The translations under genes and the position numbers were made by a program. 64,000 bases of DNA from NCBI GenBank assembly GCA_963750715.1, contig CAVVRP010000016.1, forward strand, positions 124,001 to 188,000, in the 5' to 3' direction. Positions within the stretch are counted from its first letter, which is position 1, and each line of letters starts with the position of its first letter. Positions 53,586 to 62,592 of the stretch are shown one piece after another. The notes below the pieces were generated by a model that saw nothing but the letters and a program-made list of their open reading frames with translations, was not told the DNA's origin and made no database searches. The DNA comes from JAGVSR01 sp963750715. GTDB lineage: Bacteria > Pseudomonadota > Alphaproteobacteria > Rhizobiales > Hyphomicrobiaceae.

Positions 53586-55529
53586 ATGGTGCGAAACGCA
53601 GTGGCGTTTGGATTGGAGTGGCTGGTATCCGTCGTCATGATTGGTGCGGCCGCAGCGCAGGAACCGGTGCCGGTCGATCCGGGCGTCGCGCTTCCTGAGC
53701 CGCCGAAGATCGTCTGGCATCTGCAGAACCCATTCCGCTTCTTCACGGATCCCACGGACACGGAGGTTCACCGCGCCACGTACGCGGCATTGTTAGCAAC
53801 CGAACGCGAAAGTGCAGTTCTTTCAGCGGAGCGCGCTCTGAGCCAGCGTCACGACCACGGCTGGGCAGAGACGATGATCGGCAAGACCTGCTGGGATACG
53901 AAGATCAATCGCTATGTCTGCCCCGGCCGCAAGGACTACATAAATCCCGAAAGCCATGCCGTCGTAGTCGAGGTAATGGGCATCGCAGACGATGCCGTCG
54001 ACTGCCGATGGCTCACAGCGCCGCGCGGAAACGAAAGCGGACGCGGCAAGGTCGTGACGCAGCACTGCGACGAGCCGCTTGTGGTGGACGTGCCGTATCC
54101 ACGGGGGATGGGTGTGACGCTCGAGGTTGGCGGGCGCGAAGTGGCGCGGCAGGACATCGTTGTGCGCGATATTCTCGTGGCGGCAATGGGCGACAGCTTC
54201 GGGTCGGGAGAAGGAAACCCGGACGTGCCTGTCCGTTTTTCACGCGATCGCGTCGCAGAATACGGCAAGGCGAACGGTGACAGCTTCACGGGATTGCCCG
54301 CCCGCGTCGGCGACTGGAAGAATATTGGCGATACAGCATTTCGTTCGGAGAATGCACAGTGGCTCGATCAGGCCTGCCACCGCTCGCTTTATTCGCATCA
54401 GTTGCGTGCAGCTTTGCAGCTGGCCGTCGAAGATCCTCACCGGGCCGTCACGTTCGTTGGACTTGCATGCTCGGGCGCCGAAGTGACGTTCGGACTGTTC
54501 CTCAGATACAAGGGCAACGAGTGGGTGTCCAACCCACCGGACTTGTCGCAGATCTCGGCGCTGGCCGACGCCCAGTGCGGACGGCGCGATGCCGATGCGA
54601 TCGACATGCCCGAGGCCTACCACATGAAGGGCACGATTCCTGAACTGCAGGGCGGCCTGGTCCTCAAAAAGTGTCCCGTCGAAAGCGCCCGCAATATCGA
54701 CCTGCTGATGGTTTCGGTCGGCGGCAATGACATCGGCTTCGCGCGGCTCGTCGCGAACTCCGTTCTTGCCGACGACAGCGTCGTCAAGCGTCTGGGTGGT
54801 TGGTTCGGGCAGGTCCACGGCAACATGGAGTCACAAGCGCTGCTCGACCGGCTCGATGAGCGGTACAAGGCGCTGAACCGCGCATTGCACGGCATTCTCC
54901 ACATACCCTGGGAGCAAAGCGACCGCATCATCCTGACGGCTTATCCGCCGCTCGCCGTTCTCGGCGACGGCTCCGGGGTGTGCCCAGACGGCAATGCCGG
55001 CATGGAGGTCTACAGCGATTTCAATCTCAGCCAGAGACGGGCACGCGACGGCACGCAACTCGCCGACAAGCTGCAAAAGGTCATGACGAAGAGCGCGGCG
55101 ATCCACGGATGGAGCCTCGCAGACAGCCATCGCAAGGCGTTCGTGGGACGCGGCATCTGCGCGGGCTTCACCGACAACGCGTTCACCAATGCCGACGATC
55201 TGCGCATGCCGCGCAAGGTGGCCGACAAATGGGTTCCCTACAACCCGGCGGACTACCAGCCCTATGTGTCGCGGCAGCGCTGGTTCCGTACGCCCAACGA
55301 CGCCTTTATGACTGGCAACTTTCACGCCATTGGCGGGGTGACGCAGCAAGCACTGTCGTTCCAGAGCTTGGCGCGCTTCCAGGTGTTGCTGGCCTCGACA
55401 TACTCGGGGGCGTTTCATCCGACCGCCGAAGGCCACGCGGCTATCGCCGATGCCGTAGCGGACCGCGCGCGGCGCGTCCTGAAGAAGTACGGCCAGACGT
55501 CGGACGCCGCTGTGCCGCCGGACCGGTGA
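53586..55529 (+). CDS. Secreted SGNH/GDSL-type hydrolase
   Basis: 647 residues from ATG 53586 (GGAG upstream), with a signal peptide ending GAAAAQEP. The SGNH blocks are visible: block I with the catalytic Ser in AAMGDSFGSGEGNPD, block III SVGGNDIGFARL and block V with Asp/His equivalent in SGAFHPTAEGHAAIAD. The body between is about 350 residues, longer than typical, with several Cys (KTCWDTK, YVCPG, QHCDEP, KKCPV, GVCPDG, GICAGF). Likely an esterase or acyl-hydrolase acting outside the inner membrane; the substrate is unknown. The in-frame start at 53511 lacks a signal peptide at its N terminus. Confidence 0.85.
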   Translation: MVRNAVAFGLEWLVSVVMIGAAAAQEPVPVDPGVALPEPPKIVWHLQNPFRFFTDPTDTEVHRATYAALLATERESAVLSAERALSQRHDHGWAETMIGKTCWDTKINRYVCPGRKDYINPESHAVVVEVMGIADDAVDCRWLTAPRGNESGRGKVVTQHCDEPLVVDVPYPRGMGVTLEVGGREVARQDIVVRDILVAAMGDSFGSGEGNPDVPVRFSRDRVAEYGKANGDSFTGLPARVGDWKNIGDTAFRSENAQWLDQACHRSLYSHQLRAALQLAVEDPHRAVTFVGLACSGAEVTFGLFLRYKGNEWVSNPPDLSQISALADAQCGRRDADAIDMPEAYHMKGTIPELQGGLVLKKCPVESARNIDLLMVSVGGNDIGFARLVANSVLADDSVVKRLGGWFGQVHGNMESQALLDRLDERYKALNRALHGILHIPWEQSDRIILTAYPPLAVLGDGSGVCPDGNAGMEVYSDFNLSQRRARDGTQLADKLQKVMTKSAAIHGWSLADSHRKAFVGRGICAGFTDNAFTNADDLRMPRKVADKWVPYNPADYQPYVSRQRWFRTPNDAFMTGNFHAIGGVTQQALSFQSLARFQVLLASTYSGAFHPTAEGHAAIADAVADRARRVLKKYGQTSDAAVPPDR

Positions 55530-55530
55530 T

Positions 55531-56967
55531 CTACTCAGCTGCGGCAGCGCCGGATGCGCGACCAAGCCAGATGTCCAGATCGGAGAGCGCGCGGCGGGAC
55601 TGCACGCGCTTCTTGGCGAGCCCGCGCTCGGTACCCTTCAGGCGCTTGCCGGTCTCGTCGCGTTCCAGCGCGTTATCGAGCGGCGGTAGCAGCCCGTAGT
55701 TGATGTTCATCGGCTGGAACGAGCGCGGTGCGGCGACAACGGCGTCGGAATGCTCCTGCACGACGAGATGACCGCCGGTGATGTGGTTGAGCAGCGCACC
55801 AAGTGCCGTCGTGGCAGGCGGGGAAGAGATCGCGCCGCCGAGCCGCTCGGCTGCGACGAAACGGCCGGCCAGCAAACCGATCGCTGCGCTCTCGACATAG
55901 CCTTCGACACCCGTGATCTGGCCAGCGAACCGCAGCCGCGGCATCGCCTTCAGCCGCAAGGCGCCATCGAGAAGCCTAGGGGAATTGAGGTACGTATTGC
56001 GATGTAACCCGCCCAACCGCGCGAACTCCGCGTTCTGCAGGCCCGGGATCATGCGCAGCACTCGCCGTTGTTCGGCGTGCTTCATCTTGGTCTGGAAACC
56101 GACCATGTTCCACAGCGTGCCGAGAGCGTTGTCCTGGCGCAGCTGCACCACCGCGTGGGGCCAGCGGCCCGTGCGCGGATCATCGAGACCGACCGGCTTC
56201 ATGGGTCCGAAGCGCAAGGTCTCGCGGCCGCGCTCGGCCATGACCTCGACGGGCAGGCAGCCGTCGAAATACGGCGTGCTCGCCTCCCACTCCTTGAAGT
56301 TGGTCTTCTCGGCCGCAAGCAGCGCATCGATGAAGGCCTCGTACTCGTCGCGGTTCATCGGGCAATTGAGGTAATCCGCGCCGGTGCCCGCGGGACCAAG
56401 CTTGCCGTAGCGCGAGGCGCGCCAGACACTGCTTTGATCGATGCTCTCGTAATGAATGACGGGTGCGATGGCGTCGAAGAACGCGAGTCCTTCTTCGCCG
56501 GTGAGTTTGGCGATCTCGGCGCTCAACGCTGGCGACGTGAGGGGCCCGGTCGCGACAATGACAATGTCCCAGTCCGCGGGCGGCAATCCCGCTATCTCCT
56601 CGCGCGCGATGGTCACGAGGGGCTCGGCTTCGAGCCGCCGCGTCACCTCGGCCGAGAACGCATCGCGGTCGACCGCGAGCGCGCCGCCGGCCGGCAGCTT
56701 GGTGCAGTCTCCCGCCGCCATGATGAGGGAACCCGCGCGCCGCATCTCCTCGTGCAGGAGACCGACCGCGTTTGTTTCCCACTCGTCCGAGCGGAACGAA
56801 TTCGAGCAGACGAGCTCGGCGAGGCTTTCGCTCTTGTGGGCTTCGGTCATGCGTACAGGACGCATCTCATGCAGCACCACCGGCACGCTCGATCGCGCGA
56901 TCTGCCATGCGGCTTCGGAACCTGCGAGGCCGCCGCCGATTATATGGATGGGTAGCGTCTTTATCAT
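55531..56967 (-). CDS. trmFO: Methylenetetrahydrofolate--tRNA-(uracil-5-)-methyltransferase TrmFO
   Basis: 478 residues. The FAD-binding N terminus IHIIGGGLAGSEAAWQIA is followed by the family signature AELVCSNSFRSDEWETNAVG and KLPAGGALAVDRDAF; MKPVGLDDPRTGRWPHAV and QLRQDNALGTLWNMVGFQTK (given in short parts) further identify TrmFO. It methylates U54 of tRNA using a folate-bound methylene group. The frame is complete. It converges with the SGNH gene, leaving only one base between stops. Confidence 0.95.
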   Translation of the reverse strand: MIKTLPIHIIGGGLAGSEAAWQIARSSVPVVLHEMRPVRMTEAHKSESLAELVCSNSFRSDEWETNAVGLLHEEMRRAGSLIMAAGDCTKLPAGGALAVDRDAFSAEVTRRLEAEPLVTIAREEIAGLPPADWDIVIVATGPLTSPALSAEIAKLTGEEGLAFFDAIAPVIHYESIDQSSVWRASRYGKLGPAGTGADYLNCPMNRDEYEAFIDALLAAEKTNFKEWEASTPYFDGCLPVEVMAERGRETLRFGPMKPVGLDDPRTGRWPHAVVQLRQDNALGTLWNMVGFQTKMKHAEQRRVLRMIPGLQNAEFARLGGLHRNTYLNSPRLLDGALRLKAMPRLRFAGQITGVEGYVESAAIGLLAGRFVAAERLGGAISSPPATTALGALLNHITGGHLVVQEHSDAVVAAPRSFQPMNINYGLLPPLDNALERDETGKRLKGTERGLAKKRVQSRRALSDLDIWLGRASGAAAAE

Positions 56968-57097
56968 GGAGCGAGCCTATCACACGAAGCGGACACCGGT
57001 GTCAAAGTCAGGGCAGGAATGCCACTCGGCAAAGGAATAATGCGTGGGTCAAGGCGTTATTCACGCGGGGGATCGTCAACTCAACGGAATTGGACCC

Positions 57098-57298
57098 ATG
57101 AGAGATCACGCCACGAGTTCCGGTTCCACTAACGCGAGCGCCGATGCGCCGGGAGCGCTGGGTGTCCTGAATCGCCGCGAGGAGGCATTGCGTAACGGGT
57201 CGGGAGATTTCTCCTGCGAAGGTTTGCAGGAGGACACCGCTTCCCGAACGGCCGCGGAGTTCCCGCGGTTGCCCGTACCGCACATGTATTCGGCCTGA
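57098..57298 (+). CDS. Possible small protein, unrecognised
   Basis: 66 residues from ATG 57098, with GGAATTGGACCC upstream. It reads MRDHATSSGSTNASADAPG then GVLNRREEALRNGSGDF and has one Cys; no family, signal peptide or membrane segment is seen. The stop lies inside an 8-bp inverted repeat (TTCGGCCT 57289-57296 / AGGCCGAA 57303-57310). This gap between trmFO and cydB otherwise holds no recognised feature. Weak call. Confidence 0.25.
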   Translation: MRDHATSSGSTNASADAPGALGVLNRREEALRNGSGDFSCEGLQEDTASRTAAEFPRLPVPHMYSA

Positions 57299-57400
57299 GT
57301 TAAGGCCGAAAAACAGGGGGCAGCGCGTTGTCGTGTGGGCCGAGATCACCCCGGTCGACACGGGAACATGCTGTCCCCGTTGGCGCTCTCGCGCGCCCCG

Positions 57401-58414
57401 CTAGTGATAGCCCTCGCCGTGACGCATCTTGGCCCGGAACGTCCAGTAAACGAATACGGTGTAGGCGAGGATGATCGGCAGCAGTACCAGCGTTCCGACC
57501 AGCATGAAGAGTTGCGATGACGGGGCGGCGGCGGCGTCCCACACGGTCACTGTCGGCGGCACCAGGTATGGCAGCGTCGAGATCGCAAGGCCGAGGAAGC
57601 CGAGCAGGAACAGCGACACCGCTGCGATGAACGGCGAATTGTCCTCGTTGCGATCGATCCCGCGCCAGCAGACGTAAGCGGCGAGCGCCGTCAGCAGCGG
57701 AATCGGCGCCAGAACGACGATGTTGGGCAGGCTAAACCAGCGATCCCATACGCGCCCGATCGTGAGCGGCGTCCACAGGCTGACGGCTGCCATGGCCGCG
57801 AGCACGATCGGCAGCAGCACGCGGGCTTGTCCGCGCGCTGTCGTCGCGATATCGCCTTCGGTCTTCATTATGAGCCACGTCGCGCCGAGCAGCGCGTAGC
57901 CGGCGACCGTCGCGCATCCGATGAACAGAGGGAACGGCGCGACCCAATCGAGCACGCTGCCGGCGAACGCGCCCTTCTCGACGTTGAGACCCTGCAGCAG
58001 ACCCCCTAGGATGACGCCCTGCATGAAAGCGGCGACGATCGAGCCGCCTGAAAACGCCAGATCCCACAGCGCGTGTTTGGGCTTGGCGACCCACCGGAAC
58101 TCGAAGGCGACACCGCGAAACACCAGCGCCAGCAGCATAATGATCACCGGCAGGTAAAGGCCCGACATGATGATGCCGTAGGCCATCGGGAAAGCGACGA
58201 ACAAACCGCCGCCGCCGAGCACGAGCCACGTTTCATTGCCGTCCCAGAATGGTGCCACGGAGTTCATCATGACGTCGCGGTCGTGCTCGTCGGGGCTTGC
58301 CGGAAAAAGGATGGCGATGCCCAGATCAAATCCGTCGAGCAGGACATACAGCGCCACGGCGACGCCGAGCAATCCGACCCAAACTAGCGGCAGCCAGTAG
58401 GCGATGGGATCCAT
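57401..58414 (-). CDS. cydB: Cytochrome bd-type ubiquinol oxidase subunit II (CIO type)
   Basis: 337 residues, about nine membrane segments. Family segments: VLLDGFDLGIAILFP, WDGNETWLVLGGGGLFVAFP and GVAFEFRWVAKPKHALWD. CydB supports the haem-bearing CydA in quinol oxidation and oxygen reduction at the inner membrane. No CydX-like small subunit is visible after its stop. It starts 6 bases after the cydA stop on the same strand. Confidence 0.95.
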   Translation of the reverse strand: MDPIAYWLPLVWVGLLGVAVALYVLLDGFDLGIAILFPASPDEHDRDVMMNSVAPFWDGNETWLVLGGGGLFVAFPMAYGIIMSGLYLPVIIMLLALVFRGVAFEFRWVAKPKHALWDLAFSGGSIVAAFMQGVILGGLLQGLNVEKGAFAGSVLDWVAPFPLFIGCATVAGYALLGATWLIMKTEGDIATTARGQARVLLPIVLAAMAAVSLWTPLTIGRVWDRWFSLPNIVVLAPIPLLTALAAYVCWRGIDRNEDNSPFIAAVSLFLLGFLGLAISTLPYLVPPTVTVWDAAAAPSSQLFMLVGTLVLLPIILAYTVFVYWTFRAKMRHGEGYH

Positions 58415-58420
58415 GGCTGG

Positions 58421-59818
58421 CTACCTCGCTTCCGATAACGCTTCGCGTGCCGCATCCTCCGCCGCGGACAACGGCCGCGACGGCAAGCCTTCGGACGGTT
58501 CTTTGGCGGCACCCGCCGGACCCTTGTCGATCAGCTTGTTGATGTACAGCACGCCCATGGAAAACACGGCGGTGTAGACCAGCACAAAGAGTATGAGCGT
58601 TGTCAGGACGGCGGCGGCGGGGACCGGCGAGATGGCGTCGAGGGTGCGCAGGATGCCCGTCGCGATCCAAGGCTGGCGGCCCAACTCTGTCACCCACCAT
58701 CCGGCCAGAATGGCGACGAAGCCCAGCGGCCACGCATACTGAAGGGGCGCGAGGTACCACCGCGACTGGAACAGGCGGCCGCGCGCCCAGAGATAGGCGC
58801 CGATGAATCCGGTGGCAATCAGCAGCACTCCAATTCCCACCATGACGCGGAACGAGAAGAATACCGGCGGCACTGGCGGCCGGTCTTCGGGCTTGAAGTC
58901 CTTCAATCCGGGAAACAGACCATTCCAGTCATGCGTGATGATGAGGCTCGCCACGTTGGGAATGGCGAACTCGAAGTCATTTCGTTCCTCTTTTACGTTG
59001 GGCAGCGCGAACAGCACGAGGGCCGCCGGCTTTCTGCCGTCCCAATGGGCCTCCATAGCAGCGATTTTCGCGGGTTGATGCTCGGTAGTATTGATGCCGT
59101 GGAAATCGCCGATCACGGCTTGCAGCGGCGCGAGCCAGACGACCATGCCGAGGCCCATTCGAACCATCGTCTTGGCGTCTTCCTCGAAGCGCCGTTCCAT
59201 CAGGTAGCGGGCGCCGACCGCCAGGACGACCACGGAGGTGGTCAGATAAGCGGCTGTGAACATGTGCGCGAAACGATATGGAAAGCTCGGATTGAAGATG
59301 ATCTGCAGCCAGTCGACGGGATAGGCGATCCCATCCTTCAGTTCATGTCCTTGTGGCGTGTGCATCCAGCTGTTGGCGGCGAGAATCCAGAACGCCGACA
59401 GCGATGTGCCGATGGCGACAAGGACCGCGGCGAGCACATGTAGGTTGGGAGAGACACGGTTCCAGCCGAACAGCATGATTCCGAGGAAGGAGGCTTCAAG
59501 GAAAAACGCGGTCAGGACCTCGTAGCCGAGCAGCGGCCCCATCACGTTGCCGACGACGGCAGAAAAGCGCGCCCAGTTCGTGCCGAACTGATAGCTGAGC
59601 ACGATGCCGGAGACGACGCCCATGGCGAACGAGACGGCGAAGATCTTGGTCCAGAAGCGGGCGAGACGATTGAACCGTTCGTCTCCCGTCACACGCCAGC
59701 GCACGAGCAGCGTGGCGATGAACGCGGCGAGCCCGATCGTGAAACTCGGGAAGATGATGTGGAACGACACGGTGAAGGCGAACTGAATGCGTGCGAGAAG
59801 AACGGCGTCGAGTTCCAT
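58421..59818 (-). CDS. cydA: Cytochrome bd-type ubiquinol oxidase subunit I (CIO type)
   Basis: 465 residues with nine membrane segments. Haem ligand and signature regions: VSFHIIFPSFTIGLAAF (His near residue 20), NSWMHTPQGHEL, FRVMVGIGVLL, and ELGRQPWIATGILRT. The short Q loop places it with cyanide-insensitive oxidases (CioA) rather than the long-loop E. coli enzyme. It is a high-affinity or stress-related terminal oxidase. No FNR/FixK box was found in its upstream gap. Confidence 0.95.
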   Translation of the reverse strand: MELDAVLLARIQFAFTVSFHIIFPSFTIGLAAFIATLLVRWRVTGDERFNRLARFWTKIFAVSFAMGVVSGIVLSYQFGTNWARFSAVVGNVMGPLLGYEVLTAFFLEASFLGIMLFGWNRVSPNLHVLAAVLVAIGTSLSAFWILAANSWMHTPQGHELKDGIAYPVDWLQIIFNPSFPYRFAHMFTAAYLTTSVVVLAVGARYLMERRFEEDAKTMVRMGLGMVVWLAPLQAVIGDFHGINTTEHQPAKIAAMEAHWDGRKPAALVLFALPNVKEERNDFEFAIPNVASLIITHDWNGLFPGLKDFKPEDRPPVPPVFFSFRVMVGIGVLLIATGFIGAYLWARGRLFQSRWYLAPLQYAWPLGFVAILAGWWVTELGRQPWIATGILRTLDAISPVPAAAVLTTLILFVLVYTAVFSMGVLYINKLIDKGPAGAAKEPSEGLPSRPLSAAEDAAREALSEAR

Positions 59819-60015
59819 CGCAACCTCCGGGTCGAGTGCTCGGTCGGAATAGTGCCGTGATCCGCGTGCAGCGTCGAGGCAATCTTGGGCCGGTTAAAGG
59901 TCCGCAACAGCGTCACGCGGGTTGGTGCGCCTCCCGTCCGCCCGCCGTCATTGTGCCGTAATCCCGGTTGAAAATAAACGCTGTTCACTCGTTGGTCATT
60001 CAGGTCGTGAATGTC

Positions 60016-61134
60016 ATGTGGAACTACAATAAACGGATGATGGCGGAGGCTTCGCGCTGGCGCGATGCCGGCTGGATAAGCCCGGACGGTGAGGCCGCAA
60101 TCCGCGCCGATCTCGCCGGGCGCAAGTCAGGCGTCGGCCTGGCGGCGTCACTTTCCATTCTAGCCGCCATCTTGATCGGTTTCGCCGTGATGAGTTTCGT
60201 CGCGGCGAACTGGCAGGACATGCCGCGAGTTTTCCGGCTGGGCTTGCTGCTTGGCCTTTTGTGGGCGGCTTATGGCACGGCCGTGTACCTGTTCAGCCGT
60301 GGCGCGGGCAGCTTCGCTCATGCCTGCGTGCTGCTCGGCAGCGCCGTGTTCGGCGCCAGCATCATGCTGATCTCGCAGATGTATCACATGGACGGCAGTC
60401 CGCCCGATGCGGTGCTTGTCTGGGCGCTCGGGGCCCTATTTGCCGGCGTCATGTTCCGCTCGAACCCGGCGCTCGCGTTCGCCATCGTCTTGATGAGCGT
60501 ATGGGGCACGTGGGAAGCAGGCCGGCGCGAAGAGGTGTTCTGGCCATTCGTTCTTGGTTGGGCGGCTGTCTCGTCCGCGTTCGTCTGGCAGCGATGGCGG
60601 CCGGGCGTACATCTTAGCGGGCTGTCTCTGACTGGCTTTGTCGTCAGCCTCGGCTATCTGCTCGACGGCGGACACGCCCACCATCTTGTCGTCATCGTCG
60701 GCGTTGTGTTCGCAGGTTTGGTCATCGTGGGCGAGACGACGCGGCCGGAGCTGTCCGATCTGTTTTCGCCGATGCTCGGCTATGCCATCGTGACTACGTT
60801 CTGCGGATTGTTCGCCCTTCAGTTCATCGAACCCATGCGCACTGCGGATGGGACGATGGATAGCGCACGCCTGGAGTTCATGGTGTTGGCCGCCGTCACG
60901 CTGGTGCTGATGCTGGCTGCCGTATGGTGGGGAATGTCGCACCATAGCCGTGGCGCTCTTTGGTTGGGCTACATTGGTTTTTCCATCGAGATCCTCGGCA
61001 TCTACCAGAAGACAGTCGGCACGCTGCTCGGCACGTCGCTGTTCTTCCTGATTGCGGGGCTGATCGTTGCAGCGCTGGCCTACATGGCCTACCGGCTGCA
61101 TTCGCGCGGCGAACGCGCAGGGGTGGTGTCATGA
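60016..61134 (+). CDS. DUF2157 membrane protein
   Basis: 372 residues from ATG 60016. The N-terminal soluble part has RWRDAGWISPDGEAAIRADL, the DUF2157 opening, followed by about ten membrane segments (SLSILAAILIGFAVMSFVAAN first). Proteins of this family are usually encoded just before a GDYXXLXY protein, as here. Function is unknown. A TTG at 59968 would give a longer but less plausible start. Confidence 0.85.
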   Translation: MWNYNKRMMAEASRWRDAGWISPDGEAAIRADLAGRKSGVGLAASLSILAAILIGFAVMSFVAANWQDMPRVFRLGLLLGLLWAAYGTAVYLFSRGAGSFAHACVLLGSAVFGASIMLISQMYHMDGSPPDAVLVWALGALFAGVMFRSNPALAFAIVLMSVWGTWEAGRREEVFWPFVLGWAAVSSAFVWQRWRPGVHLSGLSLTGFVVSLGYLLDGGHAHHLVVIVGVVFAGLVIVGETTRPELSDLFSPMLGYAIVTTFCGLFALQFIEPMRTADGTMDSARLEFMVLAAVTLVLMLAAVWWGMSHHSRGALWLGYIGFSIEILGIYQKTVGTLLGTSLFFLIAGLIVAALAYMAYRLHSRGERAGVVS

Positions 61135-61149
61135 GCGCAGGACTGTCCA

Positions 61150-61701
61150 ATGCGCCTCGTCGCCGGGCTCATCGTCGCGCTTGCGCAGACGGCGGTGCTC
61201 GGCTGGCTGGTCTGGGATCGCGTATCCTTGCTGGGACATGGACGCGAGATCACGGTCGAGGTCGTACCGGTCGATCCGCGCGATTTATTCCGTGGCGATT
61301 ACGTGGTGCTCGGCTATTCGTTCACGCGCACCGGCGACATCACTCTGCCACCCGGAATCAAGCGCGGCGATCCTGTCTTCGTAACGCTGAAGCACGGCGA
61401 GGGGACACGTTGGGATCTGGCGGCAGTGGCCGCAAGCCATCCCGGCGCCGTCGACCCGTCGCAGGTCGTCCTGAAGGGGCATGTCGAGTCCGCCTGGCCG
61501 GTGCCGAATGGCTCCGCCACGGGCCGCGTTCGGTACGGGATCGAGAGCTACTTCGTTCATGAAGGCACGGGCCGCGCACTGGAACAAAGTGTCCGCGATG
61601 GAAAGATCGACGCCGTACTGGCGGTAGGTTCGTCGGGGGACGTGGCGATCAAGGCGCTGGAAGTCGACGGCCATCGCATCCATCAGGAGCCGGCGCTGTG
61701 A
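61150..61701 (+). CDS. GDYXXLXY-domain protein
   Basis: 183 residues. An N-terminal membrane segment (LVAGLIVALAQTAVLGWLVW) is followed by the family signature in DPRDLFRGDYVVLGYSF, then a beta-rich periplasmic domain. It is paired with the DUF2157 gene, 15 bases after its stop, and probably forms a complex with it. No known activity. Confidence 0.9.
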   Translation: MRLVAGLIVALAQTAVLGWLVWDRVSLLGHGREITVEVVPVDPRDLFRGDYVVLGYSFTRTGDITLPPGIKRGDPVFVTLKHGEGTRWDLAAVAASHPGAVDPSQVVLKGHVESAWPVPNGSATGRVRYGIESYFVHEGTGRALEQSVRDGKIDAVLAVGSSGDVAIKALEVDGHRIHQEPAL

Positions 61702-61729
61702 TCCTCAGGGATGGTGCTGCGAGAGAGGG

Positions 61730-61885
61730 CTATTGATAAGTGCGCATCGACAGCGTGCGCATTAAATCGCCCAGCTTTCCGATGCGCACCGACCATTTTT
61801 CCAATCGTTGGCGTGCCGGTCCGTCGACGGGAAGAGAAGCGTAGAACAGTTGGTCCTCGATCTCGTACAGCCAGCGAATCATCAT
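61730..61885 (-). CDS. Small 51-residue protein next to a CtrA box
   Basis: A 51-residue frame starts MMIRWLYEIEDQLFYAS at 61885 (or Met 2 at 61882) and ends TYQ at TAG. AGGGG lies just before the ATG. It is basic in its second half (RLEKWSVRIGKLGDLMRTLS) with amphipathic helices. I do not recognise the family. A full CtrA-type site lies 43-58 bases upstream, which suggests cell-cycle control and makes this a likely real gene. Convergent with the GDYXXLXY gene. Confidence 0.5.
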   Translation of the reverse strand: MMIRWLYEIEDQLFYASLPVDGPARQRLEKWSVRIGKLGDLMRTLSMRTYQ

Positions 61886-61927
61886 TTGCCCCTGAAGTGT
61901 CGCCAATAGAGTGTGAAGACGGCAGGG

Positions 61928-61943
61928 TTAACGATTGGTTAAC
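61928..61943. promoter_or_regulatory. CtrA-type box TTAA-N7-TTAAC
   Basis: TTAACGATTGGTTAAC; the reverse strand also reads GTTAACCAATCGTTAA, so both orientations match TTAA-N7-TTAAC. It lies between the divergent 51-residue gene (start 61885) and ridA (start 62092), close to the former's promoter position. Confidence 0.6.
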
Positions 61944-62091
61944 GGTCGAATTTTAGCACGGGCTCGCCGATCCCCGCTTTATCTGGCGCTGGCAGCGTAC
62001 CGCTGGTTAAGTAACCCTGCCCGATTCGGGACCTCTCGCGGGCCCGCCCACTTTCAAATCCTTACAGTCCCACCTGGTCTCGGAGCCACCC

Positions 62092-62439
62092 ATGCAGATC
62101 GTCCGTCACGATGCCAATAACGTCTATGCCAAGGCCGTCGAGGCCAACGGCTTTGTGTTCACAGCCGGCATCGTACCGGCGAACCTTGCTGCGGACGCCA
62201 AGGGTCAGGCGGCGGAGGTGCTGGCTGAGATCGACCGATTGCTGGCGCTTGCCGGGACATCGAAGGCGAAGATCGTGATGGCCAACGTCTGGGTCGCCGA
62301 CATCCGCCACCGCGAGGGCGTCAATGAAGCCTGGACTGCATGGCTCGGCGGCAAGGATGCGCCCGCCCGCGCGACGGTCGAAGCCAAGCTCGTTGATCCG
62401 CGCATGCTGGTCGAGATCGGCGTCATCGCGGTCAAGTAG
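62092..62439 (+). CDS. RidA-family protein
   Basis: 115 residues, CGGAG upstream. The YjgF/RidA fold shows EANGFVFTAGIVPANLAAD, KIVMANVWVADIRH and the C-terminal RATVEAKLVDPRMLVEIGVI, where the catalytic Arg is in ARATVEAKL. RidA hydrolyses reactive enamine/imine intermediates from serine/threonine dehydratases; this one might belong to a less characterised subgroup. Confidence 0.88.
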   Translation: MQIVRHDANNVYAKAVEANGFVFTAGIVPANLAADAKGQAAEVLAEIDRLLALAGTSKAKIVMANVWVADIRHREGVNEAWTAWLGGKDAPARATVEAKLVDPRMLVEIGVIAVK

Positions 62440-62528
62440 CGCGCTATCGTGCGTCCGATCGCTGTTTGTCGACAGCAGTCAACAATGTAGTCGAGCCGAC
62501 CGACTTTCACAGCGTCCAGAATCGGATA

Positions 62529-62551
62529 ACCCGGAGATTGCAATCCCGGGT
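62529..62551. promoter_or_regulatory. Near-perfect palindrome upstream of the FecR/barrel gene
   Basis: ACCCGG, one extra A, GATTGCAATC, CCGGGT; fully symmetric apart from that A. It ends 41 bases before the ATG at 62593 and is a candidate operator. Confidence 0.4.
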
Positions 62552-62592
62552 GATCACCTCGTCACGCGTCCCGGCGACGATCGAGGACGCGG

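Noticed and set aside
57289..57310. Inverted repeat after the small 57098 frame as a terminator
   Set aside because: Followed by AAAC on the plus strand and not by a T-run on the minus strand.
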